Assembly (NCBI RefSeq): GCF_000378145.1
Contig: NZ_KB899291.1
Coordinates: 32,137-96,136 of the forward strand
DNA length: 64,000 bases
Source: Saccharibacillus kuerlensis DSM 22868
GTDB lineage: Bacteria; Bacillota; Bacilli; Paenibacillales; Paenibacillaceae
Direction of reading: 5' to 3'
Shown here: piece after piece, positions 44,277 to 52,849 of the stretch
Layout of the letters: each line of letters starts with the position of its first letter
Numbering within the stretch: position 1 is the first letter of the stretch
Program-made: the position numbers and the translations under genes
Notes under the pieces: generated by a model
The model's input: the letters and a program-made list of their open reading frames with translations, nothing else
What the model was told of the DNA's origin: nothing
Databases searched by the model: none

Positions 44277-45149
44277 ATGAAAATGACATTTTTGCACATG
44301 GTGAAATTCAATTACCTAAGATTGTTTAAGCATTGGAGCGCTTATGTGCTGTATGGGATGGTAATAGCTCTGGTCGTTGGCATTGGGCTTTTTCCCCACT
44401 TACATAGCGGAACTGCACAGCCGTTTACGGCCTACACGAATTCTGATGGTAGGGCACCGAATTATATTGGACAGGACCAAGAAATGCCGATGTTGGTACA
44501 GATGATTATCATTTTTGCACCTTACCTTTTCGCTTTATTGTTTGGAACGATGATCTTTATAGCGGTTTCCGTAGAAAGTATAGAGAAAATCAGTTATCTT
44601 TTACTGTCCAAAGTATCTGCTTTTCATATTTTGTACAGTAAAGTCGTCGCCGTATTATTATTTTTTATGGGATTGCTTACTTTAGGTATTTTAGGATTTC
44701 TGACTCTTGCTGCAATTGGTGTCATTCATCCGCTTGAATTAATACATGCCTCTCATTTGAACATGGGATTTGGATGGCGATATGGTACTGCGTTTATTCT
44801 GGGAATTTTACAGATTGTTATGTTGTTCACCTTATTCGCTCTGTTTATTCGGGAAAGCTCACAGCTTCAGACAGGAATGATGATTCCAGGAATTATTACC
44901 GCTGTGGGTTGGGGTGTAGGGTATTGGATGCTTTTATTTAAACCGAATTTACTCGCACATCCTTTTTTGACAACAAGTTTACAGGGGATTCCTATTTTCA
45001 ATTTGTTTGCTACGATAGCACGCTTAGGCAGCTGCTCGCTAACGAACTTAGATTTAGCAGTTTTTATTGTAGCAACTGTACTCTGGCTAGCATTAGCTCA
45101 TTTCAGTTTGCGAATCGTCTATGCGGCTAATCAAAAAATTAATTTGTGA
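44277..45149 (+). CDS. ABC-2 type permease
   Basis: Membrane protein of 290 residues with six helices and an extracytoplasmic loop of about 30 residues near the start (LHSGTAQPFTAYTNSDGR). Layout matches ABC-2 permeases paired with BcrA-like ATPases. GAAGGTGGC precedes the ATG, 7 bases after the ATPase gene. Substrate unknown; antimicrobial peptide or sodium export are typical for relatives. Confidence 0.8.
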   Translation: MKMTFLHMVKFNYLRLFKHWSAYVLYGMVIALVVGIGLFPHLHSGTAQPFTAYTNSDGRAPNYIGQDQEMPMLVQMIIIFAPYLFALLFGTMIFIAVSVESIEKISYLLLSKVSAFHILYSKVVAVLLFFMGLLTLGILGFLTLAAIGVIHPLELIHASHLNMGFGWRYGTAFILGILQIVMLFTLFALFIRESSQLQTGMMIPGIITAVGWGVGYWMLLFKPNLLAHPFLTTSLQGIPIFNLFATIARLGSCSLTNLDLAVFIVATVLWLALAHFSLRIVYAANQKINL

Positions 45150-45161
45150 GGAGTAGAAGTT

Positions 45162-45407
45162 ATGATGAACGCTTACGAACAAATTAGTGTGAAATTGGAA
45201 GAAAAAAAGCGGAAAATGAATAGGCTGAGACTCTTGAGTGTTACGGTTATACTTTTGACTGCAGGGGTTGGAGCAGCTGTTCACAACATGGTTTTGTTCG
45301 TTGTTGGCATAGCAGCTTTTGTTGTTATGCTTTTCGGATTTGGACTTCCTACCATGCGCCAAATTTCTCGTTTGAAAAAGCAATTAACTGAGCTTGCTTC
45401 TGAATAA
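45162..45407 (+). CDS. Small two-helix membrane protein of the ABC operon
   Basis: Protein of 81 residues with a basic, helical N-terminus (SVKLEEKKRKMNRLRL), two membrane helices (about 23-39 and 43-62), and a coiled-coil tail (MRQISRLKKQLTEL). GTGAGGAGTAGAAGTT precedes the tandem ATG codons, 12 bases after the permease. Probably an accessory or regulatory subunit. No family recognised. Confidence 0.65.
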   Translation: MMNAYEQISVKLEEKKRKMNRLRLLSVTVILLTAGVGAAVHNMVLFVVGIAAFVVMLFGFGLPTMRQISRLKKQLTELASE

Positions 45408-45562
45408 TATAATCTTATCTCTGATAATTACTGTGTATGCGCAACTGCGAATTAACTTCCTCTTTGATATTCACCTCTTCATTAAGATCCAAAGTTTGGG
45501 CCTGAGCGTTTAAGAAAGTTCCTACTCGAAAAAGTCGATGAGTTTGCGTACCTGCTCTAATT

Positions 45563-45604
45563 AAAAAAGCGATTTTCCGGTTTATGACGGAAGATCGCTT
45601 TTTT
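45563..45604. terminator. Bidirectional terminator between convergent operons
   Basis: AAAAAAGCGATTTTCCG and CGGAAGATCGCTTTTTT around an 8-base loop. Confidence 0.9.
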
Positions 45605-45623
45605 GTGACGGATGCTGCTGCGA

Positions 45624-46838
45624 TTAACCAGAGATGTTAACAGGACGGGCAGACAAATATCGTGTAATCAGATCGTCGGCAATCTCGTCCGACGCCTTGG
45701 GATGACCCAGAGCGGCAGAACGTTCACGAGCGGCCTGCAGCTTCCCGGGATCGCCCAGCAGACCGGCGATTTGTGCGGCAAGCTCATCGGCGCTGCGGGA
45801 GATGAAGGCGGCGCCTTTATCTTCGAGATAAACGGCGTTATTGCGTTCCTGGCCCGGCACAGGACGGAATAGGAAGATCGGCAGCCGGCAGGCGAGCGAC
45901 TCGGCAAGCGTGATACCGCCGGGCTTGGTCACAATACAGTCGCTCATACGCATAAGCGAGGCGACACGATCGGTGAATCCGAGTATTTGTATGCGTTCGT
46001 TATCGGCGTACTGCTGCGTAAGACCGGATTGCATTTCTTCATTACGGCCGCATACGACAATAATCTGGATGTCGTTCTGTTCAAGCAGCAGATCGCATAC
46101 CCGGCGCAGGCCAAGCATAACGCCGTAAGCGCCGGCCATAAGCAGCACAGTCTTGCGGGATGGATTGAGCTTGATGCCGGATACGGACGGCTCGCCTGTT
46201 CGCAGAGCGCGCGCGGCGGCAAATTCGCCGTGAGAGTGCGGCTGCGGCTTCGTAGATCCTGTGCCACAGCTGTCCGCCGGACCGAACCCCTGCTTGATCG
46301 GAATGCCGCTGACGGCAATTCTCTCCGGATCGATGCCGGAGTCCGCTGCCTGCTTGCGCATATCTGCTGTCGCAACGTAGAAACGATCCACATCCGGATG
46401 AAGCCACCGTCCATGCAGATCAAAGTCGGTTACGACATTGACGATCGGAATATCAAGTCCGATCTTGCGGCGCAGCTTCGGCATGACCATCTGCGGGAAC
46501 GTATGAATTACGACGCCGGGACGCTCAGTTTTGAGGTACTCCTCAAGCCTGCGTGTACCGAAGGCATGCAGAATATTCGCAAAAGGTTTATCCGCTTTCA
46601 TATCTTTCGTCATATTGTACACGAGGCCGTAAAGACCCGGAATGGTACGGTAGCTCTGCATATAGACGAAGCGGGTGAGGTCATTGAGTTTGGGATGTGC
46701 CTCGGCCATAAGGTCAAGCAGCTTTACTTGGTGAATGCCGCGTTCGTTCAAGCTTTTTTCAAGTGCTTTGGTTGCCTGATAATGACCGTCGCCATAGCTG
46801 GCGTACAGGATCAGGACATTGGGCTCGTGCGGTTGCAT
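45624..46838 (-). CDS. UgtP-like diacylglycerol/processive glycosyltransferase
   Basis: Peripheral membrane enzyme of 404 residues that adds glucose (or galactose) from UDP-sugar to diacylglycerol, providing glycolipids and, in Bacillus, lipoteichoic-acid anchors. The GT28-like N-domain starts VLILYASYGDGHYQATKAL; the nucleotide-sugar site is MRMSDCIVTKPGGITLAESLA. The start at 46838 follows GGGGAGG. The ugtP role fits, but MGDG-type relatives are similar. A loop of about 30 residues (about 200-230) is rich in Gly/Ser and looks variable. Confidence 0.82.
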   Translation of the reverse strand: MQPHEPNVLILYASYGDGHYQATKALEKSLNERGIHQVKLLDLMAEAHPKLNDLTRFVYMQSYRTIPGLYGLVYNMTKDMKADKPFANILHAFGTRRLEEYLKTERPGVVIHTFPQMVMPKLRRKIGLDIPIVNVVTDFDLHGRWLHPDVDRFYVATADMRKQAADSGIDPERIAVSGIPIKQGFGPADSCGTGSTKPQPHSHGEFAAARALRTGEPSVSGIKLNPSRKTVLLMAGAYGVMLGLRRVCDLLLEQNDIQIIVVCGRNEEMQSGLTQQYADNERIQILGFTDRVASLMRMSDCIVTKPGGITLAESLACRLPIFLFRPVPGQERNNAVYLEDKGAAFISRSADELAAQIAGLLGDPGKLQAARERSAALGHPKASDEIADDLITRYLSARPVNISG

Positions 46839-46913
46839 GGGTTCCTCCCCTGAAAGTCTGCAAGATGACAAGATGACAAGATGGAATCTATCATATCAAG
46901 TTTTTGGGCGGGG

Positions 46914-47022
46914 GGCGAGCCCATTCCGACCTTCGCTTCACTCGATTCTCTCCCCTTGATCAAAATAAAGCAGTAGGGAGGGGAGAGAATCGAAAGGCGC
47001 TGCGGTTCGGAATGGGCTCGCC
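46914..47022. repeat. 109-bp inverted repeat with two matching segments per arm
   Basis: GGCGAGCCCATTCCGA (46914-46929) and CGATTCTCTCCCC (46943-46955) are repeated as exact complements at 47007-47022 and 46980-46992, separated by 24 bases. The unmatched middle of each arm is equal in length, so the arms are a diverged long palindrome. No coding signal. Confidence 0.8.
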
Positions 47023-47024
47023 CT

Positions 47025-47203
47025 GGGGGGAGGGAGGGCAAGGGCAAAGAACAAGAGCTAGAGCAAGGGCAAAACAAGGGCAAAGAACAAGAGTCAGAGC
47101 CAGACAAGAGCAAAACAAGAGCAAGACAAGACCAAGAAGTAAAGGCAAGAGTGCGGGTGACGGGGAAGGGAAGGGGTAAGGGTAGAGGAAGGGGAACGAC
47201 AAG
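47025..47203 (+). repeat. Purine-rich, T-poor low-complexity tract
   Basis: About 180 bases of G/A-rich sequence with few T. It is built of variations of GGCAAAGAACAAGAG and CAAGAGCAAAACAAGAG. Strand asymmetry is very strong compared with the rest of the window. Confidence 0.75.
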
Positions 47204-47294
47204 GCGGCGAGAAGACTGCTGCAAAGCAATGTGAAAATAGAGCTTTCTACTCAGCCTAAGCTGCCTAGAAAGACAAGATTCCGCAGCTTGGCTA

Positions 47295-47484
47295 TTCTAA
47301 CGAATCCTGATCATGCTATTCATGCTCTAAGCGGTTTATAGAAATTCTAACGAACCCTGATAACGTTATTGGAGCTAAAATGGTCTTGAACAGGTCCAAT
47401 CGCAGCAAATAAAGATATGAGGATTCGTTAGAATCGAAAAAAAGCCGAAAAGTGGCAAATAGCGGTATAAGGATTCGTTAAAAT
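47295..47484. repeat. Four 50-bp-spaced copies of a TTCTAACGAATCCT motif, two per strand
   Basis: The motif starts at 47295 and 47345 on plus, and on minus at 47433 and 47483, each pair exactly 50 bases apart. The next bases (ATAxCGCTATTTG-like) are also partly shared. The set is symmetric about 47390, so a transcript could fold into a long imperfect hairpin. Confidence 0.75.
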
Positions 47485-47511
47485 GGGGAGTGGGCACGGA
47501 TCACGGATTTC

Positions 47512-47639
47512 GGAATTCTACACTCTCGAAATTCTACACTCTCGAAATTCTACACTCTCGAAATTCTACGCTCTCGGAGTTCTGCAGCCTTAGAATCCTA
47601 CGGTCTTAGGGTTCCATGGTCTTTTAGATTCCAGATTTC
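47512..47639. repeat. Eight 16-bp tandem repeats decaying rightwards
   Basis: Units GAAATTCTACACTCTC start at 47512, 47528, 47544 and 47560, then increasingly altered copies follow at 47576, 47592, 47608 and 47624 (such as GGAGTTCTGCAGCCTT). Register is kept without an indel, indicating repeat growth from the left end. Confidence 0.85.
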
Positions 47640-47672
47640 GACACACGACTGGAAGAGAGGACCGGATGAGGT

Positions 47673-47760
47673 CCTCATCCGACCCTCATCCGACCCTCAT
47701 CCGACCCTCATTCGGCCCTCATCCGGCCCTCATCCGGCCTTCAGCCGGCCCTCAGCTTCC
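47673..47760. repeat. Eight 11-bp tandem repeats reaching into the end of a gene
   Basis: CCTCATCCGAC repeats from 47673 every 11 bases, with CCTCATTCGGC, CCTCATCCGGC and CTTCAGCCGGC variants. The last unit overlaps the stop region of the serine hydrolase gene (47752). 11 is not a multiple of three, so it has no coding meaning. Confidence 0.85.
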
Positions 47761-48780
47761 CGAGTCTTTCAACGCAGGGAGCACGAACTTCCGCATCAGC
47801 TGACGGGGATTCTTATAGCGGCTGACACGGCTCTCGGACGTGAATACGGCTACCGCGTCCAAGCTTGGCAGCACATAGATTTGCTGGCCGCCATGGCCGT
47901 GCGCGCAGGCGTAAGGCACACCGTCCAGCTCGCCGGTCCACCATTGGAACCCGTAATCGCCGAATCCTTCGTAGCCTGCGGTCTGCGTCGACAGCATCTG
48001 CCGCGTCCAGTCCGACGGCAGAATGCGGCTGCCTTCGTACATCCCGCCTTCGAGGCAGCACTGCCCGAATCGGGCAAGATCTCTTGCGGTCAGCGCCAGA
48101 CCGATATGGCCGGCGCTTGCGCCTTCGCGTACCGGGGACCACGCTGCGCTGCGAATGCCAAGAGGACCGAACAGTTCGCGCTGAGCGAAGGTGAAGGCAT
48201 CTTCACCGGTCCAGCTCGTCAGAATAGCCGACAGCAGATGGGAGTCGGTGCTGCGATAAGTAAACGTACCGCGCTGCTCAGGCATGACAGGCAGGCGAAG
48301 CGCAAACGAGACCCAGCTGCGGCTTCGATGAAAAGGCCGCAGCAGCGCTTCACCGAGACTGCGGCCGGTTTTCCAGTAGCTGCCCGAAGTCATGGTGAGC
48401 AGCTGCCGCAGCGTAATCTCTTTTGCAAGCGGATGGGCATCTTTCGGCCAGATGGATTCCAGATGTTCAAATATAGAACCATCCAAGTACGGACTGCCCT
48501 GACGCTCGTACGCGATGCCAAACAGTGCGGCCGTAAAGCTCTTGGTAGCCGAGCGCAGATCATGCAGCGTCTCCGGCACGGCGTCTCCGTAGTAGCGTTC
48601 GAAAATCAGGTTTCCTCCGCGCAGCAGCAGGAAACTGCGCAGTTTGGGATGGCTTTGCGGTACAGCGCGATCCGCCTGAAGCAGTGGGAACTCGTCCGTT
48701 CCGGTTTCCAAAGGAGACGAGGTCGGCAGCGTCGGAGTGAAAGAACCCGATGAGACAATTAGCGGTACGGAACGCGGCAT
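47752..48780 (-). CDS. Serine hydrolase of the class C beta-lactamase/PBP4* family
   Basis: Protein of 342 residues with the serine hydrolase set: SxxK as S77-ATK80 (RSATKSFTAAL), a tyrosine motif (TYRSTDSHLL) and HGG (HGHGGQQIYV) near residue 292. No signal peptide is apparent, so it is probably cytoplasmic; relatives hydrolyse esters or peptides and only rarely beta-lactams. The stop lies inside an 11-bp tandem array. Confidence 0.85.
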   Translation of the reverse strand: MPRSVPLIVSSGSFTPTLPTSSPLETGTDEFPLLQADRAVPQSHPKLRSFLLLRGGNLIFERYYGDAVPETLHDLRSATKSFTAALFGIAYERQGSPYLDGSIFEHLESIWPKDAHPLAKEITLRQLLTMTSGSYWKTGRSLGEALLRPFHRSRSWVSFALRLPVMPEQRGTFTYRSTDSHLLSAILTSWTGEDAFTFAQRELFGPLGIRSAAWSPVREGASAGHIGLALTARDLARFGQCCLEGGMYEGSRILPSDWTRQMLSTQTAGYEGFGDYGFQWWTGELDGVPYACAHGHGGQQIYVLPSLDAVAVFTSESRVSRYKNPRQLMRKFVLPALKDSGS

Positions 48781-49259
48781 GGGATCATTCCTCCTTTTTG
48801 AGCAATATATTTTTATACAATAAGTTTATGCAGTGTGTTGGATCATCAGAGAGCAACTTTCCCAGGCGGTTCGCGTCTGAATAATAAGGGCGATAAGAAG
48901 TTATAACCGCAATTCGTCCTTTTGCTTCGCTCATGCGGTTCATATCCAATCTCGTTGTAAAATGGTATACTCGTAAGTAGGCATCTTCTTGAAATCTGTG
49001 CACAGTCTTCGTTTTTCGTTTGGAGGAGAGTCGCATCCGGCCAAAGAGAGAGAAGTAAGGACAAGCCGGAAGTGATTCAGTTGGCATTTCATCGGGTATG
49101 TAAGAAATCAGATAGGTGTTTAGCTTCAAGGCGGCGCAGAAGATTGTCTTTTCACAAGACAGCGGAGCGCGGCGGGCAGGGCGACAACCTTTAGGGGCGT
49201 CCGTCGGCAGCAGATTTTTTTGACATTCTCGATAACGAAGAACGTTCCGGGAGGGAATT
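48781..49259. other. Intergenic region upstream of a small gene
   Basis: 479 bases without a supported gene. Open frames on the minus strand lack ribosome sites and family similarity. A TATACT element near 48970 lacks a good -35. Confidence 0.5.
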
Positions 49260-49451
49260 ATGATGGCGACCAAAGGTCATAACGAAGTCAAGGAAAGTCT
49301 GCGGGAAATGACTCGTATTTTTCGCCCAAGCGATCCGAAAAAGTTCGTCAAAGAATACGTTCGGAAGTATCACATTATGGGTGGGTACGAGGAAGAGTTG
49401 ACGCTGGTGGTTGAGAACGAGATGGGCAAGTTGAACTCGTCCGCATCCTAG
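49260..49451 (+). CDS. Small hypothetical protein
   Basis: Protein of 63 residues beginning with tandem ATG codons after CGGGAGGGAATT. Basic and helical (EVKESLREMTRIFRPSDPKKF, then VRKYHIMGGYEEEL). Not assigned to a family. Confidence 0.6.
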   Translation: MMATKGHNEVKESLREMTRIFRPSDPKKFVKEYVRKYHIMGGYEEELTLVVENEMGKLNSSAS

Positions 49452-49565
49452 GGAAAGCTTTAAGCGGCCGCGGTCGCAAAGCAATTGATTGTGAAGATGC
49501 CTTTGTCGGTAAATGTAAGTTCCGGCAATCCGTTTGGAAGCAGCATTACGTATGCGAAACATCTC

Positions 49566-49607
49566 GACCGTCCTTTGCGGCTTAACTGCCGGGAGGACGG
49601 TTTTTTT
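49566..49607 (+). terminator. Terminator between the small gene and the yhc-type operon
   Basis: GACCGTCCT and AGGACGGT frame an inner CGGCTTAACTGCCG hairpin, then TTTTTTT. Confidence 0.8.
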
Positions 49608-49641
49608 GGCGTGGAAAAAAGCGTTATTTCCTGTCTTTGTC

Positions 49642-49670
49642 TTGACTGAAGATGAAAACTCGATTATAGT
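49642..49670 (+). promoter_or_regulatory. SigA-type promoter of the yhc-type operon
   Basis: TTGACT, 17-base spacer, TATAGT. The next 90 bases before the first gene contain the alternating tract TCGATATATACAG, a possible binding site for the GntR regulator of the operon. Confidence 0.7.
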
Positions 49671-49760
49671 GTGCTTGTCGATATATACAGAAGCACAGGG
49701 TGGTGAGCGGGATTCATTGAAAATGGAGACTGCGGCACTGACGGAGAATGGAGGAGCAGT

Positions 49761-50480
49761 ATGGCAGGAACCTGGCGTCAAGCTTGGCTGATCGTCGGCC
49801 GGGAGTTTAAGATCGATCGTTATTATGTAGCGGGCTCGATCGTTTTCGTTTTGTATATGGCCTTTTTCGGTGGAATGGCGATTGCAAAATTGCACGAAGA
49901 ACCGAGATTATCGCTGGTAGCGGATCTGATCTTTTGGATTGTCGTTTCAATGGTGGGATACTACTTTTCCAGACGGATTACCAAGTACATTACCGAAGAT
50001 TCGTACACACAGATGCTTGCCTATTACCGGGTAATGCCAATTTCGCCGCAGGTAATTGCGATGGCCCGCTGTCTTCAGCTTATTTTGGCCACATTGATCA
50101 ATGGTACTCTGCTGTTTGGAACCCTGTATCTATTCCATTCAGGCATAAGAGAGCAGATGAATATTGAATCTTTTATCGCCTTTTCGCTGCTTTGGACAGG
50201 TTTCGGTCTGCTGCTAAACAGCATCTATATCACTTTCGAACTTATGCTTAGAGGCAAAGCGTATTTCTGGTACAGCCTTATACTGACAGTCATACTGACG
50301 GCTGCCGTGTTGATTTTGCACTTTTCCGGAGTGCCTATCGTAGAAGGAACCATAAGGATCTGTGCTTCTAAAGGGCTGGCTTCACCTCTAGTCTGGATTT
50401 TGTTTGGGGCCGGGGCGGCTTCGGTCTATGCGGCTTATGTCTTTATCGTACGCGGAATACCGCTGCGGGATCTGGCCTAA
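49761..50480 (+). CDS. YhcE-like membrane protein of an ABC operon
   Basis: Integral membrane protein of 239 residues with about six helices, in the position of yhcE in the Bacillus yhcEFGHI operon. ABC-2-type permease features are weak, but the arrangement suggests a membrane subunit for the ATPase at 51018. GGAGGAGCAGT precedes the ATG. The next gene, a GntR regulator, starts 33 bases later. Confidence 0.7.
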   Translation: MAGTWRQAWLIVGREFKIDRYYVAGSIVFVLYMAFFGGMAIAKLHEEPRLSLVADLIFWIVVSMVGYYFSRRITKYITEDSYTQMLAYYRVMPISPQVIAMARCLQLILATLINGTLLFGTLYLFHSGIREQMNIESFIAFSLLWTGFGLLLNSIYITFELMLRGKAYFWYSLILTVILTAAVLILHFSGVPIVEGTIRICASKGLASPLVWILFGAGAASVYAAYVFIVRGIPLRDLA

Positions 50481-50513
50481 ATGCGGCCCAACGGGAAATA
50501 AAGGAGTGAAGTC

Positions 50514-50903
50514 ATGCGGATACCCGTTCAAATTAATGAGAGCAGTGCCGAGCCGCTTTACCATCAGATCGAAACGCAGCTTCGTTCGCTTATCGTGACC
50601 GGACAGATTGCAGAAGGTACGCTGCTGCCATCCATCCGGGAATTTTCGGCCGATCTGAAATGCAGCGTTATCACGATCCGGCGGGTCTATCAGGATCTGG
50701 AGAACGAAGGACTGCTGCGCACAAGGCAGGGAACCGGCACTTTTGTAGCAAAGGTTGATACGGATGATCGTGAAGCTTACCGCAAACAGATTGTAGTAGA
50801 TGCGGTGCGCGAACTGCTTGATACATCCAAGTCGGTCGGTTATTCGATTGCTGAACTTCGGGAGCTGCTCGATGAAACGCTTCGGGAAGAAGAGCGTAGA
50901 TAG
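50514..50903 (+). CDS. GntR-family transcriptional regulator (YhcF/YtrA type)
   Basis: Protein of 129 residues with the YtrA-type short GntR layout: N-terminal winged helix MRIPVQINESSAEPLYHQIETQ, HTH GTLLPSIREFSADLKCSVITI, and the wing TRQGTGTFVAKV, with only a short helical tail in place of a ligand domain. These proteins usually repress their own ABC operon and respond to cell-wall antibiotics. It sits inside the operon it probably controls. Confidence 0.9.
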   Translation: MRIPVQINESSAEPLYHQIETQLRSLIVTGQIAEGTLLPSIREFSADLKCSVITIRRVYQDLENEGLLRTRQGTGTFVAKVDTDDREAYRKQIVVDAVRELLDTSKSVGYSIAELRELLDETLREEERR

Positions 50904-51017
50904 ACGGGAGTGTATCCGATAAGCTTCCTGCAAAGGCAATTGACGGAAAAATAACCGATGGATTATCGGACCATACACGGCTGGGTTGGCGGCCGGTCGA
51001 AAGGGGAGTGGTCGACA

Positions 51018-51911
51018 ATGGAGAACACCGTACTGGAATGGAAAGATATTGTGAAAAAGCGTGACCGGATGGTGCTGGGACCGGTCAGTCTTAAATTGCA
51101 AGAAAATTACGTTACCGCGCTGATCGGACGCAACGGCTCAGGCAAGTCGACACTGATCAAGCTGGCTGCTCAGCTGATTCATCCGGACGAAGGTGAAGTC
51201 ATGTGGTTCGGGCAATCTTATCCGCACGGACTTCCCGCCGAAGTGCGGAGTGCAATCGCCTACGTACCGGAAAACTTCGTGTCCGAAGAAGACGGTCTTA
51301 AAATGGATGACGTCGCGGAATTTCGTGCGGCTTGGTATTCCAATTGGGATTGGCAGCGGTACGAAGAGCTGCTTCATCGTTTTGAGGTACCGGGCGGCAA
51401 AAAGCTGAACAAACTGTCCAAAGGGCAGCGGCGCAAATTCGAGATTGCGGCGGCGCTGGCGATCAGGCCCAAGCTGCTGCTGCTCGACGAGCCTTCTTCG
51501 GGCCTCGATCCTTTTGCCTGGAAAACGATGATGAACGAAATTCGCCGCTGTGTGGAGGAGGACGGTGCAACAGTACTGCTGTCTACTCACATTGTCGAAG
51601 AAATAAAGCGAATGGCCGATTACCTAATTCTGATCGATAAGGGCCGATCGCTTGGTCTGTTGGAAAAAGACACACTGCTCGATCGGGTACGCGAAGTTTG
51701 GATCGCTCGTGACGATGAACTGCTGGCGGAGCTGCCGGGAATTGTCGATTCGGCGCTCGAGTCGGAGAATCTCAGTCGCTTCGTAACACTGGATTATGTA
51801 GGAGCCGCAGCACTGATGGAAGAAGCCGGAATTAAGCCGATTCGGGTACGCACGTTGGATCTGGATGAAGCGATGGAGTATTGGATGAACGGAAGCATTT
51901 CCTCGGTCTGA
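51018..51911 (+). CDS. ABC transporter ATP-binding protein (YhcG-like)
   Basis: ATPase of 297 residues: Walker A GRNGSGKST near 38, signature LSKGQRRKFE, Walker B LLLDEPSSGLDP, H-loop LSTHIVEE. The C-terminal 90 residues form an accessory domain. The ATG at 51018 follows AAGGGGAGTGGTCGACA. Pairs with the permease-like gene at 49761. Confidence 0.9.
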   Translation: MENTVLEWKDIVKKRDRMVLGPVSLKLQENYVTALIGRNGSGKSTLIKLAAQLIHPDEGEVMWFGQSYPHGLPAEVRSAIAYVPENFVSEEDGLKMDDVAEFRAAWYSNWDWQRYEELLHRFEVPGGKKLNKLSKGQRRKFEIAAALAIRPKLLLLDEPSSGLDPFAWKTMMNEIRRCVEEDGATVLLSTHIVEEIKRMADYLILIDKGRSLGLLEKDTLLDRVREVWIARDDELLAELPGIVDSALESENLSRFVTLDYVGAAALMEEAGIKPIRVRTLDLDEAMEYWMNGSISSV

Positions 51912-51943
51912 CGACGATCCTAGCAAGGAAAGGGAGGATAACG

Positions 51944-52849
51944 ATGACGGAAAGACTGATTTTGCAAAATGTGATGAAGAGATACGGCGACAAGACGGCA
52001 GTGAACGGAGTTACGCTTGGTGTGCAGGAGGGCGAAATTTACGGGCTGCTCGGCGCCAACGGAGCGGGCAAGACGACGACGATGAGAATGGTGCTCGGTC
52101 TGATCTACCCCGACGAAGGCAGTATTACATATGGAGGACGTCCTTACGGCGGCGACGTACAGCGGATGGTCGGCTATCTGCCGGAAGAACGCGGGCTGTA
52201 TCCCAAGGTAAAGGTTAGCGAACAGATTATCTACCTGGCAAAGCTCCGCGGAATGGACGGCGCTGAAGCGGAGAAGAACCTCAAATACTGGATGAACAAA
52301 TTTGACGCCGACGAGTATTACGACAAGCGGATCGAAGAACTGTCCAAAGGCAATCAGCAGAAAATGGGCTTTATCGCGGCTGTCGTGCATCGTCCGCAAA
52401 TTCTGATTCTGGACGAAGCGTTCAGCGGATTGGACCCGGTTAATGTGGAGCTGCTGAAGCTTGCGGTCAAGGAACTGCGCGACGAAGGAGCGAGTATTCT
52501 GTTCTCTACGCACCGGATGGAGCATGTTGAAGAGCTGTGTCACAACATTACAATTCTCGACCGCTCGAATACAGTACTGCAAGGAGATATCCGCGAGATC
52601 AAGAGGGGCTTCCCGCGTGAGCAGATTCTGCTGAAGACGTCGGCGGCGGTAACAGGCCTTGAAAGCATTCCGGGCGTAACCGGAGTCGAAGGCGACCCGG
52701 AAGGATATTTGATTCGGATCTCGGATGAAGCGGCCGCCGTTCCGGTGCTTACGCTGGCAATGGGACAGAGTGAGGTTCGGCATTTTGAAGTGAAGGAGCC
52801 GACGCTTAACCAAATCTTTATTCGATCGGTGGGTGAACGCCATGAATAG
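51944..52849 (+). CDS. ABC transporter ATP-binding protein (NatA/YhcH-like)
   Basis: ATPase of 301 residues: Walker A GANGAGKTT near 36, LPEERGLYPKVKVSEQ (characteristic of NatA-like exporters), signature LSKGNQQKMG, Walker B LILDEAFSGLDP, and a C-terminal DUF4162-type domain. GGGAGGATAACG precedes the ATG. Its stop overlaps the permease start by 8 bases, so the two are coupled. Confidence 0.92.
   Translation: MTERLILQNVMKRYGDKTAVNGVTLGVQEGEIYGLLGANGAGKTTTMRMVLGLIYPDEGSITYGGRPYGGDVQRMVGYLPEERGLYPKVKVSEQIIYLAKLRGMDGAEAEKNLKYWMNKFDADEYYDKRIEELSKGNQQKMGFIAAVVHRPQILILDEAFSGLDPVNVELLKLAVKELRDEGASILFSTHRMEHVEELCHNITILDRSNTVLQGDIREIKRGFPREQILLKTSAAVTGLESIPGVTGVEGDPEGYLIRISDEAAAVPVLTLAMGQSEVRHFEVKEPTLNQIFIRSVGERHE

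Noticed and set aside
45987..46853. 288-codon plus-strand frame in the UgtP gene
   Set aside because: Antisense of a clear glycosyltransferase; no start signals.
47295..47484. CRISPR array
   Set aside because: Motif copies are on both strands, the repeat is short and imperfect, and no cas genes are near.
48785..49273. 162-codon minus-strand frame upstream of the small gene
   Set aside because: Starts inside the next gene's ribosome region and lacks any recognisable motif.
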